This document shows positions 23,501 through 36,859 of a stretch of 64,000 nt of DNA, piece after piece. The notes below the pieces were generated by a model. It was given only the letters and a program-made list of their open reading frames with translations, was not told the DNA's origin and ran no database searches. The DNA is taken from positions 8,376,001 through 8,440,000 of the forward strand of contig NC_133026.1 in the NCBI RefSeq assembly GCF_048771995.1, given 5' to 3'. The stretch's first letter is position 1. Each line of letters starts with the position of its first letter. Both the position numbers and the translations under genes were made by a program. The stretch is from Taeniopygia guttata. Taxonomy: Eukaryota; Chordata; Aves; Passeriformes; Estrildidae.

Positions 23501-26500
23501 TATAATATTTTGACTCACTGCCCTCTGGCATGAGGGAAGTCTGGTGGCTGGCTCCATTTGGAAACCCCTGCAGGAGATGCTGGGGAGGAGCTGAAGGGAC
23601 ACCCCAGTGCTTTCCCCTCCTCTCTCTTGTTTCTTCCTTGACATTTCTAAATCCACTCTTGGGTTCCAAGGCAGAAACCCCAAATCTCCAGAGATGGTTG
23701 TGAGGAAAGTACAGGAGCATATTGTGCAGCACTGGTTTCTCCAGGCTGCAGTTTGGGCAGTCTCTTCCTGCACCCACCATTGCTTCCAGTCCCAATGAAT
23801 CCAGCAAGATATTCCCTAAGGAACAGATTGTCAAGCTCCTTCCCTTAGGAAAACTTTCCTGCAGGCAGCAGTGAACCTTTTATAAAATATTCAACACCAC
23901 TATTCCTTCTTCAGGCAAGTGCCCATGGAGGACTGGGGTGAGACCCTTGTGGACAGGCTGAGCTGGGTGGGCTGGTACCCAGCTGGCTGCTTTGCACTTT
24001 TCGATGGCTTCCAGCATCAAAGAATTTAAATGTTCCACTCTGCCACTTTTGAACCATCTCCTGATCCCAATTTCAACTGTGCAAACTTTGCCATGACATA
24101 CATACAAGAGCAAGTTTTATTTTAATTTCCTTGTTTTTTGGGGTTTTTTTTAACATTTCAGGTTGACATGTTTAATATTTTTGCTGCAGACAATGAAGGC
24201 TGGAGGATAACTTGAAAAAACCAACACAGTCTGGAATTGACATGCAAACACATTCTCACAGAGTCAAATTTAAAAATGCCTCTGAGGATATTCAAGACAA
24301 ACAAAAGTTTAGTAAAAATACTCTAAATGGTCGACCTATTACACAGTCCTGTTATGTGAGAAGTTCTGTCATCAAGACAATATTTCAGCAGCTTTAGACA
24401 GATGAGATTTCTAAAGGGGATTTCTAATTTGTATTTGTTTTTAATTTGGGGTTTGGATCACAGCAACAGCAACAATTTGTTTTGTTTTGTATTTATGGCT
24501 GCACATGCTTAAAATGGTAAATCTGCACTGACCTATTAGACCACAAAAGTGAAACTAGCTTCTGTATTCTCATTCCTTAGCTGGAAAAATAAACCCACAG
24601 CATGCATGTGTAAAATAAATTATATTTTTACAGCTTTCAGGGCTGGTAACCAAAGGCTATGCAAGTATTTGGATTATCACTGTCCTGGCTTTAAAAAATA
24701 GGAAATGGTTCTTTACCAGAAAGTGATACTTTCAAGACAAAATGCATTTTTCTAGCTGCTGCCTTTCATTAAAATTATATCATTTAATCCAAAATGAAAA
24801 TGAAATTTATAAGGAGCTTAATAAAATGTGGATGTTTCTTTGTGAAAGAAATGAACTGATGCACAGAAGGATTCTGTTTTGGTTTAACAGCAATAAAGAT
24901 GCCTCAGCCTAAAAGATAATTCAGAGTTAGCGCCAGATCATCCAGTGCTGAGCCCCCTGCTTTTTCTCATCCACCTGTTGGTATTGGTTTTGCTGCTCAC
25001 AACAAATAAAAATGTTTCCCTTCAGTCTCTAAGCCTTAAAAGCAAACAGAGATTGAGCCATATTTGACTTCACAGGGAAATGTGGAAGGGACCTGTTGCT
25101 TGGCCCCCAGTCATGGCTCTATAGAAGGTTCACCCAGGCAGAGCAGAGCCTTGGCTGGGACTCTCTGTGGCTGGGTTCATTATTGGAAGACTAATAGGTT
25201 TTCTCTGGCTGATTTCTAGCCCTGGACGAACACATGCACCATTTTACTCCTTCAAGTTGCTTCATGCCCCAGGATGGAGGAGGCTGAATTCAGAAGATGC
25301 TCCTGAGCAGTGGCAGGTGCACTCACACACTGTCAGTAAGAGCGCAACACTCAGGTCCAACTTTGAATTTTGGGGGTAGAAAACAGAGGTTTTTAGGAAT
25401 ACAGCCTGGTTTTACACCATGGACACCCCAGAGAGGCAGGAGGGTCCTCAGCATCCCTGACAGGGTTGGTGGAGCAGGCAGAGGGTCAGGAGAGACAGCA
25501 AGTCGGGAAACTCCCACTGCAGAACTCTTCATATCCTTGTGAAGTCCTTCTGAAGGCATCTGAGGAATGTCCCAAATAGTGCTGGCTGGTGGGAGTGGAA
25601 GGTGCTGACAAATCCAGGGGAAAAAAGGTCTTTATTGCAAGTGAGTGATCAGCCTGGCACTGACCACAGCAAGGGAGCTCGTTCCATTGCAGTGGCTGTG
25701 GCACAGCCTCCATGAAAATTACAGGGAATGCAAAATCAGCCCTGGAAATTATTTAAGTAGCACTTTGCTCTCGGCATGGCCATCGTGGAGAGCTGACAGC
25801 AGGGAGAGAGGGCAAGGCAGAAGTAGTGTTCCTGTCCTTCCTGCAGATGTCAAATCTCATGGTCTTTAAGGGATGTAGAGATAGGGCAGGAAAGAATCAG
25901 AGGTCAGAGATTAATTCTTTGAAACATGGATGAAACCAAAGCAGCTGGGTGGGTTTTCTCCTGGTAGGAATAGGGTCCTGGTTTTCACCCAGCTCTGATT
26001 CAGAGACTGACATATCTAACCTATGAAAGAAACTTGTTTTTTAAATATCTACGTTCTGAGTCCCAGCAGAGCTCAGCATCTCCTGAGCATCTCCTTTGTG
26101 TCCATCCCAATCTCCTGTGCCAGAGGAATCAATGATTTTTTCTGCCTTACCCAACCCTGAAATATCCCTGGGGAATAGTGGGACAGAGCACACAGCCGCC
26201 TTGCTGCTGACAGATCTTCTCCTGCATTGCCTCTGAATGATGACATTCATTTCTAACCCCCTTTGGTATTGATTTTCATGGTAAACCGACATAATTTGGC
26301 TGATACACAATTTTCATTTCCCCTACCGCTGATGAATTGTAACATCCTCTCTCTCTATGCTCCTTTAAAAAAAAAAAACCTTAATAGTCTGGGAGAGGAA
26401 AGATGACCTTGCAGAGGTGATAATCTCTCTGGTTGAACCTGGGGATGGCTTAGCCCAACAGCAGCACTCCACACTCCCTACACAACTGGTAATAATTTTG

Positions 26501-28224
26501 TGATCAGCCTGTGACTGTTCCAAAAAATAGGAACAAATGAGTTAAATCACAAATCTAGTGCACTTCCTATCCTGTCTATTCCCAAAGAACAGCACGTCAG
26601 CAGTGCCAGAAGACACATGGATGATAAGTTACTAATAAATTCATTGTGTTGCTGATTTTTAACAGACTGATAAAAACACTCCTTTTAACAACGCACTGCT
26701 TGCATAAGACGAAATGATAGAGACTGGGAAAATATTCTACACTTGAATTGTAAGAATTGCTATTGTAAAGGCTGTTAATTGCCGTAATTTTGCATTGATC
26801 GGGTATTGATTGCATTTTTACCAGCTGAGAGAGCAGCACACATCCCCTCTCACCCCTCGAGCTCAGCAGCTGCCAAGCTGCACGGTTAGCAGGGAATCAC
26901 TAGAGGTCACTTTGATTCCACCTAATCCAACAAACCCTGAAAGGTCTGGGGGTTTGTTTCTGCCTCTTTTTGTTGTTGTTGTGAGGCACTTTTTAAAATC
27001 AGACTCTTTTTGCACATGTGGATAAGACTTGTTAATAGAAGCTCCTCGGCCTGAATTTTATTCTGGTGTAAAGAGTGAAACTTTGAAGAAGTTTATAAAG
27101 CTGTGTCTATATTCATCAAGAGGAAATTTGGCCATGAGTTTCTATTTTAATATGAAACATCTTCTACTGGATTTGATATTCCTGATAGCAGATGTCATTA
27201 TTTAACTCTCAATAAATACTTCTGTCCTGTCAAGATCCGTATAAATAGGGAAAAAACAGCTCCGATGTATAATGTACAAGAAGATATTCCAATTTTCCTG
27301 CATATTCAGTTACACCCAAATGAGGAGAAACGTTTAGGTGCATTTCATTCCTTGCTTCAATTGATAAACAAAGTACAGCCATTTCCTTGTTAAGAGAAGA
27401 AAACACCCCTAAAAAGGAATACCTTGTGATCAGGCAAAACAACACCCAGGTGCAAGGAGCAGCTCCAAGGGGAGTCCAAATTTGGCCTTTTTTTATATTT
27501 GTAAAGAAACAATTTGGTCCCTCCCTTGCGGACCTATGGGATGAAATCTGACTTTTCTTTCATTCTGCACATTTGGGACACTTTTGTCCTGCCCTGCCAG
27601 CTTCTTTTGCCATAGATTCACAAGAGCCTGATCCCCAGGTGAGGAACCCATGGCACATCTCCCTCAGGAATGGCATCACTGCTGTCCAGATGTCTCCATG
27701 CTGAGTCCCTGATGGGGCAGGGGCTGCACAGAGACATCCTCCCTGCCCTGATGAGCTGCATCATCCTGCCTGTTTCTAAATGCATTTGGTTTAATTCTGT
27801 TTTGGGAAAGGCATGAACACTTGGCACGCCCAGAATCTTGGTGCTGCTTAGGTCTTTCTTGCTGCACATAGGTCAGCTACAGCTTTTCTGCACCTGGTAC
27901 TGTTCAGCACCTGCTGGGAGGCACCAGAGCACCTGAGGCATCTGCATCACCCCCTGCACTGGGGGGTACCAGCTGCATCCCTTCCAGGGGGGCACCACCA
28001 ACTCAGCACCACGCTGCTCAGCACTGACAGAAGCCAGATTTGAAATTAAAATGTTTCAGAAGGGCTTGGCCCAATAGCCTGTGCTCAGAGCAGAGGATGT
28101 CTGTAGTGCTTGGGAGCCAGGGAGCCAAGGACAACACCCATGATGCTGCGTGTCACAGAGAGACCGAGGCACTTGCTCCCTGTGACCCTTTCACATCCAC
28201 ACACCACTAAGGCAGGCCCCACCC
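20516..28224. other. Intergenic spacer with a possible conserved block
   Basis: No gene is supported. A T23-type run lies at 23,410-23,432 and an A run near 26,367-26,378. The part at about 26,600-27,250 stands out as AT-rich, unrepetitive and dense in homeodomain-like TAAT cores; it is listed separately. The remainder holds short chance frames only. Confidence 0.45.
26600..27250. promoter_or_regulatory. Candidate conserved non-coding block 3' of SHH
   Basis: This AT-rich, repeat-free stretch contains several TAAT or ATTA cores (GTTACTAATAAATTC, GGCTGTTAATTGCCG, CTTGTTAATAG) and no usable frame. It lies about 10 kb beyond the SHH 3' end, between SHH and RBM33. The call rests only on texture; a cross-species alignment would be needed to support it. 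Confidence 0.2.
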
Positions 28225-28882
28225 AGTGACTCCTGGTGTGCCCACGAGTGACTCCTGGTGTGCCCACGAGTTACTCCCTGATGTATCCATGAGTGACTCC
28301 TGGTGTGCCCATGAGTGACTCCCTGATGTGTCCATGAGTGATTCCCTGATGTGTCCATGAGTGATTCCCTGGTGTGCCCATGAGTGACTCCTGGTGTGCC
28401 CATGAGTGATTCCCTGGTGTGCCCACGAGTGACTCCTGGTGTGTCCACGAGTGACTCCTGGTGTGCCCACGAGTGACTCCTGGTGTGTCCACGAGTGACT
28501 CCTGGTGTGCCCACGAGTGACTTCTGGTGTGTCCATGAGTGATTCCCTGGTGTGTCCATGAGTGATTCCCTGGTGTGCCCATGAGTGACTCCCTGATGTG
28601 TCCATGAGTGATTCCCTGGTGTGCCCATGAGTGACTTCTGGTGTATCCATGAGTGACTCCTGGTGTGTCCATGAGTGATTCCCTGGTGTGTCCATGAGTG
28701 ATTCCCTGGTGTGCCCACGAGTGACTCCTGGTGTGCCCATGAGTGACTCCTGGTGTGTCCACGAGTGACTCCTGGTGTGTCCACGAGTGACTTCTGGTGT
28801 GCCCATGAGTGACTCCTGGTGTGTCCACGAGTGACTCCTGGTGTGCCCATGAGTGATTCCCTGGTGTGCCCATGAGTGATTC
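28225..28882. repeat. 22/23-bp minisatellite, 29 units
   Basis: Units begin AGTGACTCCTGGTG or AGTGATTCCCTGGTG and end CCCACG, CCCATG, TCCACG or TCCATG. I count 29 full units, 17 of 22 bp and 12 of 23 bp, plus an 8-bp partial unit; these sum to exactly 658 bp. The 23-bp form carries an extra C (CCCTG instead of CCTG). All three - strand frames stay open across much of the array, giving proteins of Gly-His-Thr-Arg-Ser-His type that are artefacts of the repeat. The mixed order of unit types indicates unequal exchange or conversion within the array. Confidence 0.95.
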
Positions 28883-29083
28883 AGGAGCAGAGGGTGGGAG
28901 AGCTGTGTCTGCTCTGTGTCTGATGCCCAGGACAGCTCCTGGTGGCAGTGCCGTGTCACTCAGACTGAGCACCAGTGCGCACACCCAGGCCCTGGGGACT
29001 TCTCCTGCCCTTTCCATGAGCTGCCCAAAAACTGGGCTTTGGAAGGTGGGAGGTTCCCAAGATCCCCAGAAGACCCAAGTAAT

Positions 29084-29120
29084 GCCCTGACACTCACCCA
29101 ACATGGGTGAGTGTCAGGGC
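29084..29120. repeat. Perfect 17-bp inverted repeat with 3-nt loop
   Basis: The arm GCCCTGACACTCACCCA (29,084-29,100) is followed by ACA (29,101-29,103) and its exact reverse complement (29,104-29,120). The stem would be 17 bp with 11 G/C pairs. There is no following T run and no neighbouring gene, so a transcription role is not evident. It lies about 200 bp beyond the minisatellite. Confidence 0.95.
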
Positions 29121-32100
29121 AAGCCTCCATCCACGCTTCCTTGCCCTGGGGAGCAGATGGTTTTGGTCTCCTGCTCTCTCTCCTGGAAACACATCATTTC
29201 TTCCCTTCCACATTGCACACATTAAGGGAAATTTCGATCCAGGGACAGGTCTCCATGGTGCTCCCTCAGCCCCCCACAGATCTTATCCCCACAGCACTGC
29301 ATGTCCCACTCTAGATCACATTAAGCAATTTGATGAGCACCCCTCCCATGAGCATCTATCTTCTCCCTTCCTTCCCCCAGGGGAAAACCGAGTGGGAATA
29401 GTTTTAATTAACTAGGCTGTATGTGCAGAGTGTTTATACCTACGCAGGCAAGGCTGAACAAGTGTGCCTTGCTCTTGGATGGAGAGGCACTGAGGTTTGT
29501 GGCCTCTCTGAAGTTCTGATCCCTGAGTGGAGAACCAGCTCCAGAGAAATCTCTGGGTTTGGGCTACACTGGGCTTAGCCCAGCACAGAACAGACAGAGG
29601 GGTGAATGTCTGGGCTCAGAGCTTGATCACTCTGCAGAGCTAAGTCTATATGCACCCCACTGTTGCCCTAATTTTTAAAAGTGTTAAGTTTTCTTTTATA
29701 GTTCTTTTGAAAATTTTAAAGTTATTTTAAAAGTTTTCGATGCCTTCTAATGCTTACATGTTTCTACTGGAGTTCTCACATACTCTTCATGTAAATAATG
29801 ATCGTTTTACATTCTTCTTTGTGGGAGAATGTTAGACTGTTGGTTTGACCAGTGTGGTTGGAGAGGTGGCAATTTCATCCTCCAATCCACTGCCACTTTT
29901 GGAACTCTATATATTTCAAGGTCAGAAATAAAATTGGCTCTTTTTCTCTTTTGAACTTACCAAGCTTCTGTGTACTCATTTCGTGTCCAATAATGACACC
30001 CCACACCAGGAGCACTGGATGAGACAAAGATGGTCCCAGTGTAGCCTGGGACTTCATGGGGAGCCTCTGCAGAAGGCTGACATGACATTTTAGGCAGAAT
30101 TCAGAAGTAAGGTTAGGACACTCACATTCAGACATATTTGCAGCTCTCTCTGTGATCTCTTGGAGTCTCAGCTCACTCGTTAGCCCATAGAGATCTTGTC
30201 CAGCCAGACCCCTCCAGCCAGCAGGGATCTCCCCTCCATGGAGGCACAGGGAGACACAATCAAAAGCCAAAATAATTTCTTAGCCTTGATCTGGCTAAGG
30301 TCTTGTGGGTCCTCCTTATGATGTAAGTGAATAATGCAGAGTTTAGCATCATGAAAAAGCCATCTGTCCTCTTTTCCAAAGGTATTTATAATGGACTTAA
30401 AAATCTGGCAGGAAGCGTGCTTATTTTATATATAAGGATGCCTAATCTTGGCAGCTGTGAGATATCTCAAAATTAAATTATTTTTTAACCAATGTATAAA
30501 TTAAGAGGGCTTCAAATAGTCTGACTATTTGTCAGTAAAGGTTTTGGATAGTCCCTGCATTTCACCATGTGCCCACAGAGGAGATCCCTCAGAGTGGCAC
30601 ATGGGCAGTAGCTGATGTCTGCTTCTCTGTGTTTCTCAACATGTCGACCCCATGGACTGTGGAGAAGTATCCTCAGAGATGTTTTTCTGCCCATCTCTGG
30701 TAAAGCCAGGAGGACAACAAGCTACTTGCTCAAAATCAGAAGAAAACCCATCAAAGGGGACAGGGACCAAACCTGGTTCACTCAAAGCCCAGCATTGTTC
30801 TGGCAACTTGTTTGTCTGCAATAAAGAAAATTTTTTTTACTGTTTTCTCCTTCCTACACCTATTTATAGTTTCAGTTCATAACCAGTGGTTAATATTTTC
30901 AAAGTAGCCAAGCATGTGGTCACTCACACAGAAGATGTGGCTGATTCTGCTGCGCTGCCTAAGAAGTGTTGCCCATGACATTCAGGATCTTTCTGCAGGG
31001 ATCTGTGGGGAGCTGTTGGCAGAGGGCAGGAAAGATGCCCTGCTGCCCTGGGAAGACACTCTTGCTGAGTCTACTACACTCTGCAAGGCTCTGGGTGAGT
31101 TTGCAAAGCTGCCACCTTCTCCTGAAGATGTTGGATTTTCATGGATATATTTATTTTTTACTGAATTTAACCCACCCTTTTCAAAGTGCAGCTGAAAGTT
31201 CCTGAATACATGGATTGAAACTTATTGCACTATAGATCAAAGACTGGTATTTTGTGCCTCCTCCTGCACTGTTGTGCAGTGACAAAGTTCCTGGTGACTT
31301 AAGTGGGAGAGAGGCTGTGTCCTGGGAGACAAAACTTAATTGAGTGTAATACCACAGGGCACGTAAAGTAGGACAACACGGTCTGACCTCATTTTGCCCA
31401 TACATAACCCTGCTGACATCAGTGGGAGCTGCACATATGCATTCAGGAGGTGAAATGTGCCCACTCTTGGCTGCTCTAGGAAATTCTTACTCGCCTGATA
31501 AATTCTGTTGTTTGATGGTGCAATATGAGAGCGATGGATACACCAGGTAAAGCCGAGCAAACACAGCTCAGCTCCCTGCCTGTTTGAAGTTGTGGAAAGA
31601 CTTCTTTTGACGCTGGTGGTTGTTGGATTGAGCCCACAGTACACAGTGATTCATAATCATTTTCCTCAATGAAAGCGACCAGGTTGGTTTGTTGTTATTT
31701 GTGGGATCACATATTCATTATTTGCAAATATTTGAATGGCAGTTGGACTTTCTGATGCCTGTGAACGCTGTAGCGTTTTGGTGTTAGCCCAAAATGGTTA
31801 TTCACAAATACTCTGCCAGAACAGACTTGTTTCATACTGTACATTTATTACACTCTTGTTTCCAGAAAAACTTTGCTGAGTAGAAAGGGCATCATTTGGC
31901 AGAGCCAACAAAGCTTACACCCAACCAGTGACTATTCCAAGAGAATTGTTCATGAGCAATCCTGAAACTAATATTTATTTGCATTCATTACTGTCTAATA
32001 ATTAAAACCAGTTTTTACTGCAGTAGAAAACAGGATGGGGCTGACTTACAAGGAAGAGGTGAGCTGGGTGAGTGAGGTTTCAGCTCTCTGCTCAGGGCAG

Positions 32101-32452
32101 GCTGCAGGAGCAGCAGCAGCAGAGCTTGGCAGAGCTCTGAATGTCCCAGATTCTGAGTCTGAGATTTCTTAAAACTAATCTTGTTTTAACTCTTTGGTCT
32201 CCTTCCTCACAGAATAAATGCAAGAATACTATAAATGAAGGTTCTTGGCAGATGGGATGCAAAGCTGCTGTATTTAGGAAAACTGTTAGCTTATTTTACA
32301 ATACCAGTTACTCAGAGGGATGGAGCCCCTCCATTCTTGCAGACATGTGGGACCTGATAGAGGGTGGCCTCCAGCAGATTGTTCTAAGTAGGCCAAGTAT
32401 GGGCTGAGGTGAGACCTGGGACCACCAGAGCCTGCTTACTGCCTGAACTGCT

Positions 32453-32453
<1 letters not shown>

Positions 32454-32487
<34 letters not shown>
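32454..32487 (+). repeat. Poly(A) run of 34
   Basis: This is an uninterrupted run of 34 adenines. No retrogene body, LINE tail or target-site duplication is apparent on either side, so it is best treated as a simple homopolymer. Confidence 0.9.
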
Positions 32488-32488
<1 letters not shown>

Positions 32489-35400
32489 CCCATGAAATAC
32501 TTTAATCCTCCAAACTAGCCAAAGCCTGATCTGTATCCTGCTTGTAAATAAATTTCCTCCACCCAATGAAAGCCTACAACAGGTCTGTGACACAGTGTCT
32601 GTCTGTCGTGAGACCACAAGGAAGTTGCTGTAATTGCACACAGATGTATCATCCATTCCCTTGCAGAGAATGACATCAAAAGTCTCAAATCTTGGAATGC
32701 CACAGCATTCCCAAGTATGGTTTTCCTGTGAGCACATTCCCTTTCCAAGGGAGACATCCTGATGTCCCAGAGGTCTGGTCCAGGCAAGCTCTGTCCCAGA
32801 GATGGGCTGAAGAAGGGCTCCCTGTGCCATTCCCAGAGTCCAGGAGCTGGGCAGAGCTGCATGAAGCACACGGTGTTCTCAGAGCATCCCTGCTCCCCTG
32901 TCCACATCCAACCCCTCCTGCCAGATGGGAATTTGGTGGCCAAGGAACCCTCCACAGTCACGCCACACAGAGCATCCCTTATCACCTCTCTTCCTCAGTA
33001 ATACAAACGGGCATCTGTTCACACCAAACTGAGCAAATCTAATATTTATTTCACATTTAGGTCACAGGACATCAAAACAAATATTTTTGCCCCAAATAGA
33101 TTTCCTGACCTTGTGGTTTCATTCCTAATTTGCACTAGTATTTGCCCAAAGAGATGTCATGCTCTCACTTAAAATAAAAGGAAAAGAAGTTATATAGGGT
33201 CCTGCACTCACTTTAAGGTGCAGAATTGCCTGTGCACTCAAATCACCTCTGAATGCCATTCTTGATTTCACTGGAACCAGAACAAGATCATTAAACTCAT
33301 ATTTCCTGGATTTATTCACTCCTTTTCATCCCTGAAAACCAAAATTATTTAAATACATAAGTCTAAGCACCCCAAATGCAAAGCATTAAAATTATGTTTA
33401 ACAATCTTGGCCCAAACAGTGGCTGTGGGGCCCCTATCAAATCTGAGACAATCCCATATCTTGTAAAGATGCCTTTTATAAAAGATGATTTTTTTCCCTT
33501 TCAGCCTGCGTAGGCCAAGGATCACATTAACACTGCTCCTTTGAAAGCTCTGAAGGGCTCTGTACACAGAAATTTGACCTTTTTTTCAGTTAAGTTTGAA
33601 CTAGTTTTAAGGCAGAAACTGCTGAACAGAGAATTTCAAAAGCTTAAGAAATCTAGTGGTCCCTTATGGCTTGCAGTAATGAGTAAGATAAAGTGCTCTT
33701 TCTGGTTTCCTTCCCCTTGTAATTGAAATAGATGCTGTACTGGGGCTGCAAAACTGCTGCCCAATTATCGCCCAGCTGGGCTGATTTACATCTCCTGCTC
33801 AGCCTCAGCACGGTGTGAAATGCTCAGGAGGGCCATTGTAAATATATTTATATCCTGGTGGGATGTGCTGAGCTCCTAATATCAGGATAATAATATTATA
33901 TATGTATACATATATGTGCATACATGTCCAAAGATCCAGCTAGGCAAATTTTCCCACGTGAGGGCACAAAGGGCTGCTGGCTGAGGCACAGCACAGCTAC
34001 CTGGCTGGGAAACACCTGCTTTATCCCAGTGCTTGGCTTGGATTTTAGTTGCACTGTGGATATGATCCTCTTTTACTGGTGCATTCGAGCTTCCTTTTGG
34101 AGGGTTTACCTGGTGTCTGCTTGAACTATTGGTCAGGTAAACACAAACTTGCCCCAGTCTCATTAAGGTCATTTCTCACATTGGTTTGGGTGGAGGAGGT
34201 GGAGAGGACAGGCAGATGCTGGTGGGCTGCCCTTCAGGGCACCTCTAGGGCCCCACAGAACCCTTCCAAATGAGTTGGCTTCGCAGAGCCACGCAATATT
34301 TCACAGGTAAATGACAGACTGTCTACATGGCTGTAGGTGGGAGGAGAAGAAGGTTGTGGCCACCACATGAAGCCACGCCAGCACAATTCCTGGTGGGTTT
34401 GAATAGTCCAATACCAAATCCCACCGGATCCCCACTCTGGGTTTCAATGTCATCAGGGTGAAATCCTCAGAGAGCATGCAATAGGAATGCCATCACATAT
34501 CAGACATTTCAGGAAGTCTCTGTAATTTCTTTAATTATTCAGACAACAGAGCACAAGGATAATAGCTTCAAGTACATTCTTATACATTATTTTGACAGTA
34601 TAGATATGTATTTAGTCATAAACTATTCTGTAGCCACCACTATGTGTACATTTTATACAAACTATTGCCATACTCGGACCCTGAAAATGGACAGTGACAT
34701 CTCCTAGATGTTTTGCACAAGGTTATGACAGTACATCCTTCATACCAGAGCTGTGGCTATGGGTTGGATTGGGCACTTCTAACACACCATGGAGGGGTCA
34801 TCCTGATGACAGGCACCAGAGGGAGAGTGGAATTCAGACACGGTGAGAGGAAGACATAAAGCTGCTTGGAATAAGTGTGAGGGAGAACATGGCACAGCAT
34901 TTCTCTGCACAGTGAAACAGGCTGATCCTGGTGTAAGAGCATCTAAGCTTCTCTCACACCACAAAGCTCTGAGCTCATCTCGGCCTTTGGGTGAAAATTA
35001 AATGAGGCAATGTCTGGTGTGGTCCCATCCAGGCATGTGCCCTGCCCTGACACAAGTGTGGGCTCTGGTCTGATGGCTCTTTAACATCTCAGTTGCAATT
35101 TAGATTGAAGCCCTCCAGCCAGTGGCTTTAAGTTTGATCATTGACATCCCTAAACATCTCCACCACCGGACCTCTGGAGAAGGCAGCTTCCAACACGGTC
35201 ATTTCTTTGAGTGTAGAGGCATTAAAAAATGGAAACCACCTCTCAGAGACAGGATAAGAGAGCTCAGGCACCCAGATGCTGCCAAACTAAGGGGTCAGAC
35301 TCTTAGAGCAGAGATTCATTTGTTCCACAATCACATTCTCACATGCCCCAAATCATCTGGGTTTGCAGCCCTCAGCACACCCCAAAAACAGGGAGGTGGC

Positions 35401-36859
35401 AGAGTCCAAGCTGGGGTGTGCAGTGGGTTCTCAGCACCCACCAGGCAGTCCACAGTCCCCCGTGATGCCTCTCGTTGGGTCAGCATGAGGGTGGCTTGGT
35501 TCCTCTCCAGGCGCTGCAGGACACTGCGGTCACTCCAAAGTCTCATTACCCTGTCCAAGCTTTGGAGGTTGGAAGTGGGGCTGGACTAGAGCTTGACAGG
35601 AAGGAGAAACCACATCCATCTGTCGGGGCTTCACACAGCAGTGCTCGTGCATGGGACTCGGCCACCAGCTCCTGACCGCGCTCCAGAAGCTCCTGGGATT
35701 TCGGCGTGGAAGAGCACGGTCGACATTCTCTGGAGATGGCCCCAGGCAGGGACATTCTGTGAGGCTGTGGAGCTGCCATCCATCCCAGCAGAGAACATGG
35801 CTGTGTCTCTGGAGCAAAAGGCCTGGTGGATGAACATCCTAGAGTGGCGAGTAATGGAAACCAAAGAAAAGGTGAGAAGACATTCAAGGCAAGCTCCCTT
35901 CCGGCACGGTCCCGTCGCAGACGCGCACACACATGCACACACAATGTTTTGCAAAATTTTTAAAGGGATCCTGGAAACTCTCCATGGAAGAGCACACGGT
36001 GCAGCAGAACCTCACTGATCAGCACCTGTCAAGGATGATCCCCTCGGGGTGGGTTGGGGCTGAGACCAGGCAGGGGATGCAGCCCTGGCCCCACCACTCA
36101 GCTCCTAAAACACATCTCCAGCACATTCACCCATGGGTGGCTCGGGACAGACTCCTGCGTCACAGCTAAGGAATGTCTCTCAGGATAAATGAACAAATCT
36201 TTATCCTTTTGTTTGTTTTGCCAAGGGTGTTTTGCTCTGTTCTCAGTGGCCCCAAGCTCTGTGCTGTTACTCAAAGCAGCCAGTGAAATCTGGTGGCCAT
36301 CTCCTTCTTCCAGCATCAGCCACATGAATCCCTCTAACTCACCAAAGTCAATGTCTCTCCCTCAGACTTCTATCTTCTGGGCACCCAAATTGAAGCCCAC
36401 CAAAATCCTGGGGTTGTCACAAGGTGAAAGCAGCTGCCTGCCTCCACATTAATGCACCTCAAAGGGAAAACTTGATTTAGAACCCTCAGAAATCAATTTT
36501 AAGAGCCATCCACAGTCTCCATTCCAGACTGGGAAGTGGACATGGAGTTGGGGCTGGAGCTGGAAGAGAGGAGCATCGCCTGAGCAGGGATGGGAAGCCA
36601 GGGCTCTGGCAAAGGGAAACCCATCTGCCGGTCACCCGTGCAAATTAGTGAGGTTCTACTGTCAGTACAAGAGATTCCAGGTTATGCACAGATGTGATGG
36701 ATTTGTTTCCTTAATTAAAGTACCAAAATTAAATGTTATAAGCAACACATCTAAATAAAATAATGGGCACTCATTTAGGCATCATGTTTCCTAAACCAAT
36801 AAGCAAAAAGGAAAAAAACAAATGGGATGCACCAGGAACTCTTCGTTATTATATACTAA

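Larger units (their letters stand above)
28883..36859. other. Intergenic spacer downstream of SHH
   Basis: I see no supported gene. It contains a perfect 17-bp hairpin at 29,084-29,120, an A34 run at 32,454-32,487 and a TA-rich palindromic stretch near 33,885-33,925. Frames around 35,300-36,000 overlap on both strands and look like chance in a GC-richer segment. The right end could be an unrecognised extension of the SHH 3' UTR if polyadenylation uses a more distal site. Confidence 0.45.

Noticed and set aside
28225..28882. CRISPR-like regular array
   Set aside because: Units are contiguous with no spacers, and the genome is vertebrate.
28191..29104. Three long - strand frames rich in Gly-His-Thr-Arg-Ser-His, up to 277 residues
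   Set aside because: Artefact of the 22/23-bp minisatellite, which lacks stops in the three - strand frames.
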